Positions 26,346 through 34,499 of a stretch of 64,000 nucleotides of DNA are shown here, piece by piece (the first letter of the stretch is position 1; every line of letters begins with the position of its first letter). Source of the DNA: an uncultured Eggerthellaceae bacterium (GTDB lineage: Bacteria; Actinomycetota; Coriobacteriia; Coriobacteriales; Eggerthellaceae). Made by a program: the position numbers and the translations under genes. The notes under the pieces were generated by a model. That model saw nothing but the letters and a program-made list of their open reading frames with translations, made no database searches and had not been told where the DNA came from. The DNA lies in NCBI GenBank assembly GCA_910588435.1, contig CAJUPL010000001.1, positions 124,001-188,000 on the forward strand, in the 5' to 3' direction.

Positions 26346-27545
26346 ATGGACCAAGAGTCAAGCTTCCAGCGGATCGTACTGATCCACTATCACGAGATAG
26401 GCCTGAAGGGGCACAATCGCTCCAAGTTCGAGAGCAGGCTATTGAAGAACGTAAAGGCGCTCAAGGGCGCCTTTCCATTGGTCACCATCCATAGGATCTC
26501 TGGCCGTCTCGTTGCGTTCCTTGAAGAAGGGACCTCCATTGAAGAGGCGCTTGCCTGTGCCGCCTTCATCTCTCGCATCCCTGGAGTTGCCAGGACGTCA
26601 TGCGGGCTCAAATGTTCGCGGGATATGGACGCCATCTATGCAGCAGCCATAGAGAGCCTGGGCTTGGCAGAGCCATTCGAAAGCTTCAAGGTGCAGGCTA
26701 GGAGGTCTCACACTGACTTCCCAATAGACTCCATGACAATGAACAAGGACGTTGGGGCGGCGCTATGCGCTGCATTCCCAGAAAAGCGCGTGCAGATGAA
26801 GGATCCTGACGTCACCGTCCATGTTGAGGTCATCCAGAACTCAGCCTTCATCTACGCTCATAGCATGCCTGGCGTGGGCGGTCTTCCTGTAGGGAGCTCT
26901 GGCAAGCTGATGTGTCTTCTGTCTAGCGGGATAGACTCACCGGTAGCCCTTTGGCAGATGGCGAAGCGGGGTGCCAGATGCAGCGCCGTTCATTTCTCTG
27001 GCGCTCCAGAGACCAGCAACGCATCAGAGTACCTCGTTGATGACATCTCCCATGTGCTAGAGAAGACAGGCTGCATAGACAAGGTCTTCACCGTTGAGCT
27101 TGGCGCACACCAGCGACAGATATCGCTTGATTGCCCGCCGCAGCTGCGTGTCATCCTCTACAGGAGGCTGATGTTGAAGGTAGCAGAGCGCTTGAGCTCA
27201 GCTATTGGCGCCAAGGCGCTCGTGACAGGGGAGAGCTTGGGGCAGGTGGCCTCGCAGACGCTTGAGAACATCTGCTGCACTGACGCTGCCGTGAGCATGC
27301 CCATCCTTCGTCCGCTCATTGGCACTGACAAGCAAGACATCATCTCCACAGCGCATATGATAGGTACATATGAGATATCCACAGAGGATGCACCTGATTG
27401 CTGCACCTTGTTCATGCCAAGGTCTCCTGAGACGCACGGCAAGCTCTCTGTGGTAGAAGAGGCGGAAAGCGCCTTCCCAATTGATGAATGGGTGGATGAG
27501 CTTGCCTCATCTGCTAGATGCGTTGCCTACGAACAACCCAGATGA
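26346..27545 (+). CDS. thiI: tRNA 4-thiouridine synthetase (ThiI, no rhodanese domain)
   Basis: Adenylates U8 of tRNA for sulfur insertion. It has 399 residues: an N-terminal ferredoxin-like and THUMP region (about 1-165) with ARRSHTDFPIDSM, then a PP-loop ATPase domain with CLLSSGIDSPVALW near residue 197 and LVTGESLGQVASQTLEN near 300. It lacks the C-terminal rhodanese domain of the enterobacterial enzyme, so a role in thiazole synthesis is unlikely and a partner cysteine desulfurase must supply sulfur. It is the last gene of the pyr-gmk-rpoZ run. Confidence 0.93.
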   Translation: MDQESSFQRIVLIHYHEIGLKGHNRSKFESRLLKNVKALKGAFPLVTIHRISGRLVAFLEEGTSIEEALACAAFISRIPGVARTSCGLKCSRDMDAIYAAAIESLGLAEPFESFKVQARRSHTDFPIDSMTMNKDVGAALCAAFPEKRVQMKDPDVTVHVEVIQNSAFIYAHSMPGVGGLPVGSSGKLMCLLSSGIDSPVALWQMAKRGARCSAVHFSGAPETSNASEYLVDDISHVLEKTGCIDKVFTVELGAHQRQISLDCPPQLRVILYRRLMLKVAERLSSAIGAKALVTGESLGQVASQTLENICCTDAAVSMPILRPLIGTDKQDIISTAHMIGTYEISTEDAPDCCTLFMPRSPETHGKLSVVEEAESAFPIDEWVDELASSARCVAYEQPR

Positions 27546-27704
27546 TGGCAGATCCATGAAGGATGGTGGAAGAACCTTCATGGATATTCGAAGGACATTG
27601 GCAGATCCATGCTTGAAGATGACTGGATCTGCAACGCATGTGCGTTAGATCCGCATCAGATGAAGCTCCTATCCTCTTTCGAGTAGGCAGAATAGGAGGA
27701 GCTC
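27546..27704 (+). other. structured gene-free stretch before comEA
   Basis: The 159-nt gap holds a 13-bp direct repeat (TGGCAGATCCATG at 27546-27558 and 27599-27611). It also holds two mutually exclusive hairpins: GCAGATCC (27601-27608) with GGATCTGC (27625-27632), or GGATCT-AACGC (27625-27637) with GCGTT-AGATCC (27642-27652). Finally CTCCTAT (27666-27672) can pair with ATAGGAG (27692-27698), covering the comEA ribosome site AGGAGG. A regulatory role is inferred, not shown. Confidence 0.5.
27552..27585 (+). terminator. hairpin after thiI
   Basis: Perfect 11-bp arms ATCCATGAAGG (27552-27562) and CCTTCATGGAT (27575-27585) with a 12-nt loop, starting 6 nt after the thiI stop. The tail ATTCG is not U-rich, so termination efficiency is uncertain; it may instead protect the 3' end. 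Confidence 0.5.
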
Positions 27705-28361
27705 ATGTCCTTTCAAGAATACGCGGCGAATGCGTCCAGGAGCGTTCGCAGTCAGAGGTTGAAGCCTGTTGCCATAGCTGGCGCCGTTCTCTTGGTATGC
27801 GTGTGCGCCATAGCCATCATCTTCGGCTTCTTCTCAAGCAGCTCGGATGCGTTCGCCATTCAGAAGGCAGACGAGTCAAGCAGCAATGAGGCTTCGCAAG
27901 AAGATGTGGGTGAGGCAGCCCAAGATGCATCCATCTATGTGCATGTTGCCGGGAGCGTGAATGCTCCCGGGCTGTATGAGCTTCCGCAAGATGCAAGGCT
28001 TGCCCAGGCCATTGAGGCAGCAGGCGGGTTCTCAGAAGATGCTGCTACATCCAGCGTGAATCTAGCAAGAACGGTGGAGGATGGAGAGCAGATCCTCGTA
28101 TCCAGCGCTGTTGTTCAAGAAGGAGGCGAAGTTGCATCCGCAGAAGGCGCAAGCGCAGCCTCTCCAGGTACTGTGAACATCAACACAGCTGATGAATCTG
28201 AGCTTCAAACGATATCCGGCATCGGACCTTCCAAGGCGAGCAAGATCATCGCCTATAGGGAAGCCAATGGGAGCTTCAGCTCAGTGGACGAGCTTTGCAA
28301 TGTGTCTGGCATAGGTGAGAAGACGCTTGAATCCATAAGGGATCAGATAAGCGTAGGCTAG
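27705..28361 (+). CDS. comEA: competence protein ComEA, DNA-binding HhH protein
   Basis: Membrane-anchored receptor that binds double-stranded DNA for uptake. It has 218 residues. One membrane segment is at about 22-44. An acidic Ser-rich spacer follows, then an SLBB-type domain (about 77-130, IYVHVAGSVNAPGLYEL). The C-terminal helix-hairpin-helix pair (about 155-217) contains NINTADESELQTISGIG and SGIGEKTLE. AGGAGG is 5 nt before ATG 27705 and can be hidden by an upstream hairpin. It is next to comEC, as in most competent Gram-positives. Confidence 0.94.
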   Translation: MSFQEYAANASRSVRSQRLKPVAIAGAVLLVCVCAIAIIFGFFSSSSDAFAIQKADESSSNEASQEDVGEAAQDASIYVHVAGSVNAPGLYELPQDARLAQAIEAAGGFSEDAATSSVNLARTVEDGEQILVSSAVVQEGGEVASAEGASAASPGTVNINTADESELQTISGIGPSKASKIIAYREANGSFSSVDELCNVSGIGEKTLESIRDQISVG

Positions 28362-28383
28362 CTCTCATCTGGAGCGCACAGAC

Positions 28384-30723
28384 ATGGAGCGCCATGTAGA
28401 GGACCTGTCCCTTCGTCCCAAGAGGCCGCAGATCCCATTCCTCCTTGCAGGATCGCTTCTGCTCTGGGGCGTGTCCGCTGCATCCTTCGCTGCAAGCAAC
28501 CATCTCAGCGCCGGATCGGCGCGTGGCATTGGCGTTCTCCTTGCGTGCCTTGCTCTCATGAGCGCTCTTGCTGCGATAGCGCCCAGGCTCAGGATGGCAT
28601 CCATTGCGGCCGCCTTCTGCTTCATGGGAGCTGCCCTTGGTTTGATGGCAGCTGTTGCGGTAGCTGATGGATATGCCTTGGCTGATGAAGGTGCAAAAGT
28701 GGTGAGCGTGGAGGTCTTGCAGGATTCTTCCGCATCTGACTTCGGTTACACCACTGTTTGCAGGGCAACGCTTGCTCAAGGCGGATCTGTCAAAGTGCGG
28801 ATGCATACCAAAGATGAGAGCCTGCTCACAGGCCAGAGGTTCGCTTGCGCATCAGCGCTAAAGCCTCTGAAAGAGCATGCCAAGGAGATGTTCAGGAGCC
28901 AGGGGATATCAGCTCAGTTATCGGATCCGAAGCTTGGGGATGAGCTGACCGATCCTGCGATGAGTGAGTCCATCTCCATTCGCGCTAGAGCCATAGACGC
29001 TATCCGGAGCCATGCTGGTGCCTCATCGCCTCTCATATGCGCTCTTGCGTGCGGATACAGGCAAGATATGGCGAACACTGTGCTGTATGACCGGTTCAAG
29101 GCATGTGGGCTGGCTCATCTGGTTGCAGTATCTGGCGCGCATATGTCCATAGTGCTTGCCATGCTGCTCTACTGCTTGAGCCTCTTCCGTGCGCCCAAGG
29201 CTCTCGCTGTGTCCCTATCCTCTTTGCTAGTGATCCTCTATCTGACGTTCACGGGATTTCCCATATCAGCAGTTCGCAGCGCCATCATGTCCGTGCTTGG
29301 CCTTGCCTCCTTCTTCGCTAAGCGAAGGCCTGCGGCGCTGAACTCCATCGGCATCTGCGTCATAGCCTTCATCTGCACAGACCCCATATCTTGCATGTCC
29401 GTATCCCTGTTCCTGTCAGCTGGGTCGACGCTTGGGATAGTGCTCTTCGCGCATCTTGTCTCATCATGGGTGCCCAGCGTTCCGAAGGCGGTCCGCACGC
29501 TCGTTGTGGAACCAGCAAGCCTCACGCTGTCATCCAATCTGGTGACAAACCCCGTATCCGCCGCCTTGTTCTCGCAGCTCTCCTTGATAGCCCCCATAGC
29601 TAACATCGTGGCTGCCATCCCATTCACGATTGCTTGTGCTGCTAGCCTTGCGTCAGCCGCACTCTCGCTCTTGCTGCCGGATCTTGCGTGGCTGATCATG
29701 CGCGCATGCGAGATATCAGTCATCCCCTTAGAGGCATCCGTGTTCGCGATGTCATGCGTCCCGTTCGCGTCCATTCCCTGCACCGTGGATCCCCTGCTTG
29801 CCTTGGTGGCCTCCATTGTGTCATGCGCGCTGCTCTGGATCCTTTGGCCCAAGCCTGGAAAGAGGCTGTTCTGTGCATTAGGTGGCATGGCGCTAGGCGC
29901 CGCTCTCCTGCTTGCGCTTCCGCTCCTCCTTCCGAAAGGGGATAGCATCACAGCTCTTGATGTGGGGCAGGGCGATGCCATCTTGGTGAGGTCAGGCCAA
30001 AGCGCCGTGCTGGTTGACACCGGGAACTCTGACTCGATGCTTAGAGAGGAGCTAGCACGTGCGCATGTTGCATCCCTGGATGCCGTCCTCATCACGCATC
30101 CTGATGATGACCATTGCGCCTCTCTTCCGTCATTGCTCTCATACGTTGAAGTGGGATGCATCCTCGTTGCAGATGACCTCACATCTTGCGAATGCGGCAA
30201 GTGCGATGAGCTGATGCGCAGCATAGAAGAGGCCGCGCCTGGCATGGATGTGGAGGGCTTGCGCGTAGGTGATGAGGTAGCTGTGGGCCGCTTCAAGCTT
30301 GAGACGGTATGGCCTGAGCGATTCGAAGATGAGGGCGGCAATGGGGACAGCCTCTGCATGCTGGTGAAGCTGGATTCAGATGAGGATGGACAGGCAGATC
30401 ATCAAGCGCTGCTCACGGGAGATGCAGAATCAGAGCAGCTGGCTTCCATGGTGAAGAGCGGGCGTGTGGGAGACATAGACCTCTTGAAGGTTGGGCATCA
30501 TGGATCGAAGGTCAGCCTATCAGAGGAGCTTGCTGGCATCATCCGCCCAGAGGCCGCGCTCATAAGCGCTGGAGCTCAGAACAGGTACGGGCATCCAAGC
30601 CAAGAGGTCTTGGATGCGCTGGCTTCTGCTGATTGCCAAGTGCTCCGCACTGATGAGGACGGCACCATAACAGTCACCTTCACCAAAGACGAGATGCTGA
30701 TCACAAAAGAGAAGAGCGATTGA
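28384..30723 (+). CDS. comEC: DNA internalisation channel ComEC/Rec2
   Basis: Polytopic membrane protein that passes single-stranded DNA into the cytosol. It has 779 residues. The N-terminus holds membrane segments and an OB-like soluble domain (about 90-170). The Competence core follows (about 215-500) with ACGYRQDM and HLVAVSGAHMSIV. The C-terminal metallo-beta-lactamase-like domain (about 520-779) contains ALDVGQGDAILV, ITHPDDDH, and LKVGHHGSK. The metal-binding pattern D/HxDDDH looks intact, so this may be a nuclease-bearing form. It starts 22 nt after comEA. Confidence 0.94.
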   Translation: MERHVEDLSLRPKRPQIPFLLAGSLLLWGVSAASFAASNHLSAGSARGIGVLLACLALMSALAAIAPRLRMASIAAAFCFMGAALGLMAAVAVADGYALADEGAKVVSVEVLQDSSASDFGYTTVCRATLAQGGSVKVRMHTKDESLLTGQRFACASALKPLKEHAKEMFRSQGISAQLSDPKLGDELTDPAMSESISIRARAIDAIRSHAGASSPLICALACGYRQDMANTVLYDRFKACGLAHLVAVSGAHMSIVLAMLLYCLSLFRAPKALAVSLSSLLVILYLTFTGFPISAVRSAIMSVLGLASFFAKRRPAALNSIGICVIAFICTDPISCMSVSLFLSAGSTLGIVLFAHLVSSWVPSVPKAVRTLVVEPASLTLSSNLVTNPVSAALFSQLSLIAPIANIVAAIPFTIACAASLASAALSLLLPDLAWLIMRACEISVIPLEASVFAMSCVPFASIPCTVDPLLALVASIVSCALLWILWPKPGKRLFCALGGMALGAALLLALPLLLPKGDSITALDVGQGDAILVRSGQSAVLVDTGNSDSMLREELARAHVASLDAVLITHPDDDHCASLPSLLSYVEVGCILVADDLTSCECGKCDELMRSIEEAAPGMDVEGLRVGDEVAVGRFKLETVWPERFEDEGGNGDSLCMLVKLDSDEDGQADHQALLTGDAESEQLASMVKSGRVGDIDLLKVGHHGSKVSLSEELAGIIRPEAALISAGAQNRYGHPSQEVLDALASADCQVLRTDEDGTITVTFTKDEMLITKEKSD

Positions 30724-30769
30724 GGGCCTCCGTTAGCTCATCGGATCATCAAGGATCATCGATATCAGC

Positions 30770-30775
30770 TATCAT
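30770..30775 (+). promoter_or_regulatory. -10 element giving an apparently leaderless holA mRNA
   Basis: TATCAT at 30770-30775 lies exactly 7 nt before ATG 30783, the spacing seen for leaderless transcripts. No Shine-Dalgarno is present between them, and the -35 is poor. Inferred. Confidence 0.5.
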
Positions 30776-30782
30776 CTAGCGC

Positions 30783-31754
30783 ATGGGCAATGCGAAGGAT
30801 ATGGAACTGCTGCCGGCTTATCTCGTGGTGGGTGATGACACCCTGAAGCGGGAGGCTGTGCTGAAGCGCATGAGGGTGCGCCTTGAGGCGCTGGGTGACC
30901 TTTCCTTCAACTCTGACACGTTCAGCGGTGAGGACGCCAGCGGTGAGGCCATCGTGTCGGCATGCAATACGGTCCCCTTCGCATCAGAGAAGCGCCTGGT
31001 CATCGTGAATGATGCTGAGAAGCTGAAGAAGGCGGACTCAGAGCCATTGGTGGAATACCTCTCTGACCCAACGTCATCCACCGTGCTACTCATCATCGCT
31101 GAGAAGCTCTCTAAGAACACGCGGCTCTACAAAGCCGCATCGAAGGTGGGTGCTAAGGCTGTCATAGATTGCGCTCGCCCCAAGAAGTGGGAGATGGCAG
31201 CACTCGTTCGCAACATGGCGCCCTCGCATGGCATCGTCATCACTGAAGGGGCAGCTGAAGCGCTGCTGGACCTTCTGGGTGAGGATACGGTCAGGATAGA
31301 CACTGAGCTTCAGAAGCTGGCTCTCTCCCGTGATGGAAAAGATGCTGTCACTGAAGCCGATGTCAGGAGCCTTGTGGCGTCTGAGGCTGAAGCAAAGCCG
31401 TGGGATCTGACGGATGCCTTTGCTGCAAGGGACCTGCGAAGGGCATCGGATGTCTTGCGAAGGATGCCTAGTGCATCTCCTCACGCGCTACTTGCTTCTT
31501 GCATCTCGCGCATCCGTGAGCTTATATGCGCCAAGTGCGTGATGGCGAAGGGTGGGGGAGCGTCTCAGATAGCCTCAGAGCTTGGCATGCCAGACTGGAA
31601 GGTGAAGAATCTGGGGGCATGGTCGAAGCTGTACACAGAGGCTGAATTGGAATCTGCGCTTGAAGCGGCAGTTGCTTGTGAGCGGGAAATGAAGAGCGGC
31701 GCCGATGCGGACGCCGCTCTCAAAGCTTGGATGATAGGTGTGATGGCTGCTTGA
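30783..31754 (+). CDS. holA: DNA polymerase III delta subunit
   Basis: Clamp-loader subunit that opens the beta sliding clamp. It has 323 residues, the usual length. YLVVGDDTLKREAVLKRM starts the AAA+-like domain I. ACNTVPFASEKRLVIVNDAEKL is the conserved strand region, and LALSRDGKDAVTEADV lies before the lid. The collar domain is C-terminal. The start has no ribosome site and a -10 lies 7 nt upstream. The stop lies 10 nt from the convergent end of rpsT. comEC-holA-rpsT-lepA is a conserved order. Confidence 0.93.
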   Translation: MGNAKDMELLPAYLVVGDDTLKREAVLKRMRVRLEALGDLSFNSDTFSGEDASGEAIVSACNTVPFASEKRLVIVNDAEKLKKADSEPLVEYLSDPTSSTVLLIIAEKLSKNTRLYKAASKVGAKAVIDCARPKKWEMAALVRNMAPSHGIVITEGAAEALLDLLGEDTVRIDTELQKLALSRDGKDAVTEADVRSLVASEAEAKPWDLTDAFAARDLRRASDVLRRMPSASPHALLASCISRIRELICAKCVMAKGGGASQIASELGMPDWKVKNLGAWSKLYTEAELESALEAAVACEREMKSGADADAALKAWMIGVMAA

Positions 31755-31764
31755 GCCAGGTAGC

Positions 31765-32352
31765 CTACTCTGGCTGAGCTGCCTGGTCGTCTTCCTGAAC
31801 CTCTTCAGCGGTCTCTGCATCCAGCTCCTGAGCCTCTGCCTCAGCTGCTGCTGCCTCTGCCTCAGCTGCTGCTGCCTCAGCCTCGGCCTTTGCAGCCTCC
31901 TCAGCTTCCTTGGCCTTACGAGCGTTCGCCTTCTCCTCCAGCTTGGCCTGAGCTGCGCGCCTCTTGTCCTTCTCAGCCTGCGCATCCGCCATGGCCTTGA
32001 CACGTGCAGCCTTCGCATCCTTCTTCTTGTTGCTGCCAGACTTGGCAACCTTGCGCTCGGGCGCCTTGTAGGCCTTACGGTCCTCTTCGGTCACGATGGT
32101 GTTCGCCAGAGCCATGATGCCGCTCTTGCGGTTGGCGGCCTGGTTCTTCTTGATGACGCCCTTTGTGACAGCCTTGTCCATCAGACGGCAAGCAGCGCAT
32201 GCCTCTGCGTATGCCTTAGCGCCATCCCCTGCTTCCACTGCCTCGCGAACGCGCCTGGTGGCGGTCTTGAGCTCAGACTTCACAGCGCGGTTGCGCATGC
32301 GACGCTTCTCGTTGGTGATGATCCTCTTCTTCTGTGACTTGATGTTAGCCAT
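31765..32352 (-). CDS. rpsT: 30S ribosomal protein S20 with long Ala/Glu/Lys C-terminal extension
   Basis: Primary 16S rRNA binding protein. It has 195 residues against about 85-90 in most bacteria. Residues 1-90 are normal S20: NIKSQKKRI, NRAVKSELKT, and GVIKKNQAANRKSG. Residues 91-195 are a basic stretch (about 91-145, KxxxKK and AEKDKRR) followed by an acidic Ala/Glu-rich part (about 146-195) encoded by an exact 21-bp tandem duplication (31834-31875). This predicts a long helix or coiled rod projecting from the body of the subunit. GGAAGG lies 11-12 nt before the ATG. It diverges from lepA. Confidence 0.95.
   Translation of the reverse strand: MANIKSQKKRIITNEKRRMRNRAVKSELKTATRRVREAVEAGDGAKAYAEACAACRLMDKAVTKGVIKKNQAANRKSGIMALANTIVTEEDRKAYKAPERKVAKSGSNKKKDAKAARVKAMADAQAEKDKRRAAQAKLEEKANARKAKEAEEAAKAEAEAAAAEAEAAAAEAEAQELDAETAEEVQEDDQAAQPE
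31834..31875. repeat. two exact 21-bp tandem copies inside rpsT
   Basis: Copies at 31834-31854 and 31855-31875 are identical (unit starts CTCTGCCTCAGC). They encode the repeating Ala/Glu block of the S20 tail on the minus strand, so the tail length could vary by slippage. Confidence 0.9.
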
Positions 32353-32680
32353 TCTCGTCTGCCTTCCTTGAGTCCTTTTGCTTGCGCGTCAACAAAGCGC
32401 TGAGACCAGGCTTTGAGGAAGGAGCAGATCTTGAGCTAGCGGAGATGCAGGGCAAGACAGCACACCCCATAGGGGATATGCATCTGCACCGTCCTCAGGA
32501 TTTTCGGACGATGGGCCTTGCCCTGCAAGGCCGCAAGCTAGAGCTGGATCCTTCGTGCAGCCATGTCTGCGGATGCGCTCTCAAGCGCACGCTCTGCTTG
32601 ACGCTGATGCGATAGAATAGCAAAACTCTTTGCAGAGGCATACCCGAAATGCATGATTTTCCATTGAATGCGAAGGAATG
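32353..32680. other. 328-nt gene-free region between rpsT and lepA
   Basis: It carries no convincing ORF. It contains several hairpins: CCCC-ATA-GGGG (near 32466), CGTCC/GGACG (near 32490-32510), GGCCTTGC-CCT-GCAAGGCC (32514-32532), and GCGCT-CTCA-AGCGC (near 32576). A -10-like TAGAAT is at 32613-32618 for lepA. TTGACG on the minus strand (32392-32387) is an orphan -35-like element towards rpsT. It may be the two 5' leaders or a small structured RNA. Confidence 0.5.
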
Positions 32681-34486
32681 ATGGCAACAGATCCTAAGCA
32701 CATAAGAAACTTCTCCATCATCGCTCATATCGATCATGGCAAATCCACGCTGTCTGACAGGATCTTGGAGCAGACGGGCACGGTTGCTCAACGTGACATG
32801 CAAGAGCAGCTGCTGGACACCATGGACATAGAGCGTGAGCGTGGCATCACCATCAAGAGCCAGGCCGTTCGCGTTGATTACATGGCGGATGACGGTGAGA
32901 CCTATCAGCTCAATCTGATCGATACACCCGGGCACGTTGACTTCACTTACGAGGTGAGCAGGTCCCTTGCAGCATGCGAAGGGGCTGTGCTCGTAGTTGA
33001 TGCAACGCAGGGCGTTGAGGCGCAGACCGTGGCGAATGCGATGCTGGCCATGAACGCTGACCTTGAGATCATCCCGCTCATCAACAAGATAGACCTCCCT
33101 GCCGCTGAGCCTGAGCGCGTGAAGGAGGAGATAGAAGACGGCCTTGCCATCCCGGCAGACGATGCAGTGCTGGCATCCGGAAAGACGGGAGTTGGCATAC
33201 ATGACCTCTTGGAATCCATCGTATACAACATCCCCGCACCGGTAGGGGATGCGAACGCGCCCTTGCGCGCCCTCATATTCGACAGCTACTTCGACGCATA
33301 CAGAGGCGTTGTGGCCCTCGTTCGCGTGATAGATGGCTCCATGAAGACGGGGGACAGGATACGGATGCTGGCAACTGGCGCTGATGCGCTGGTGGAGGAA
33401 GTAGGCGTCCGCACGCCGAAGGAGCTTCCCTTGCCTGACCTCTCCGTTGGCGAGGTAGGGTATCTGGTCACAGGGTTCAAGGATGTGAGTCAGGTGAAGG
33501 TGGGCGACACCGTGACGCTTGCCGAAGGCGGCGTTGATGAGCCGCTTCCAGGATATCGGGAAGCGAAGCCAATGGTCTTCACAGGGCTATATCCCATAGA
33601 GGGTGACCAGTATGAGCCCTTGAAGGAGGCTTTGGAGAAGCTGGCGCTGAACGATCCGGCGCTCGTCTGGGAGCCTGAGACGTCTGTGGCGCTCGGGTTC
33701 GGCTTCCGTGTAGGGTTCTTGGGCCTTCTGCACATGGAGGTCATCAAGGAGAGGCTTGAGCGCGAATTCGGCCTTGACCTCTTGGCAACCGCTCCATCCG
33801 TGGAATACAAGGTGCACATGCGCGACGGCGAGGTGATCTCCGTGAACTCGCCTCAAGAGATGCCGGCTGCAGGCACCTATGACAGGATAGAGGAGCCATA
33901 CCTCAAGGCTAAGATCTTGGTGCCACCTGACTATATAGGCGCTGTGATGGACCTCACGGTAGCGCGGCGCGGCACATTCATCACGATGAACTACATCTCA
34001 GAGACCACCGTTGAGATGCTCTGGGAGATACCGCTCTCTGAGCTCATCATGGATTTCTTCGACCGCTTGAAGTCCAACACGAAAGGATATGCCAGCCTAG
34101 ACTATGAGTTCATGGGCTATAAGGCATCTGAGCTGGTCAAGCTTGACATCTTGCTGGCTGGAAAGCCCATAGATGCGCTCTCATTCATAGTGCACAAGGA
34201 CAAGGCCTATGACCGCGGGCGCGTGCTGACAGACAAGCTCAAGGAGATCATCCCACGCCAGATGTTCGAGGTTCCCATCCAGGCAGCTATTGGTGGCAGG
34301 GTCTTGGCGCGCCAGACCGTGAAGGCCAAGCGCAAGGACGTCCTCGCGAAATGCTACGGTGGTGACATCACGCGCAAGCGCAAGCTCTTGGAGAAGCAGA
34401 AGGCTGGCAAGAAGCGCATGAAGGCCATCGGCAATGTGGAGGTTCCCCAAGAGGCCTTCATGGCCATCTTGAAAGTGGATGAATAG
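32681..34486 (+). CDS. lepA: elongation factor 4 (LepA)
   Basis: Ribosome-associated GTPase that acts in initiation or back-translocation under stress. It has 601 residues. G1 is AHIDHGKST (about residues 14-22), followed by RERGITIKSQ (G2), DTPGHVDF (G3) and NKIDLP (G4). EF-G-like domains II, III and V follow, then the LepA-specific C-terminal domain with RKRKLLEKQKAGKKRM. ATG 32681 or ATG 32678 could be the start; GAAGGA at 32672-32677 is very close to both. It is the last coding sequence before the hairpin block. Confidence 0.96.
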   Translation: MATDPKHIRNFSIIAHIDHGKSTLSDRILEQTGTVAQRDMQEQLLDTMDIERERGITIKSQAVRVDYMADDGETYQLNLIDTPGHVDFTYEVSRSLAACEGAVLVVDATQGVEAQTVANAMLAMNADLEIIPLINKIDLPAAEPERVKEEIEDGLAIPADDAVLASGKTGVGIHDLLESIVYNIPAPVGDANAPLRALIFDSYFDAYRGVVALVRVIDGSMKTGDRIRMLATGADALVEEVGVRTPKELPLPDLSVGEVGYLVTGFKDVSQVKVGDTVTLAEGGVDEPLPGYREAKPMVFTGLYPIEGDQYEPLKEALEKLALNDPALVWEPETSVALGFGFRVGFLGLLHMEVIKERLEREFGLDLLATAPSVEYKVHMRDGEVISVNSPQEMPAAGTYDRIEEPYLKAKILVPPDYIGAVMDLTVARRGTFITMNYISETTVEMLWEIPLSELIMDFFDRLKSNTKGYASLDYEFMGYKASELVKLDILLAGKPIDALSFIVHKDKAYDRGRVLTDKLKEIIPRQMFEVPIQAAIGGRVLARQTVKAKRKDVLAKCYGGDITRKRKLLEKQKAGKKRMKAIGNVEVPQEAFMAILKVDE

Positions 34487-34499
34487 CTGCACGCCTTTC

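Noticed and set aside
29238..30359. 373-codon minus-strand frame opposite comEC
   Set aside because: Composition is Ser/Arg/Met-rich as expected from the reverse of a membrane protein gene, with no start signal.
32382..32615. 77-codon plus-strand frame between rpsT and lepA
   Set aside because: It has no ribosome site and a composition unlike its neighbours, and it is interrupted by strong hairpins; better read as non-coding.
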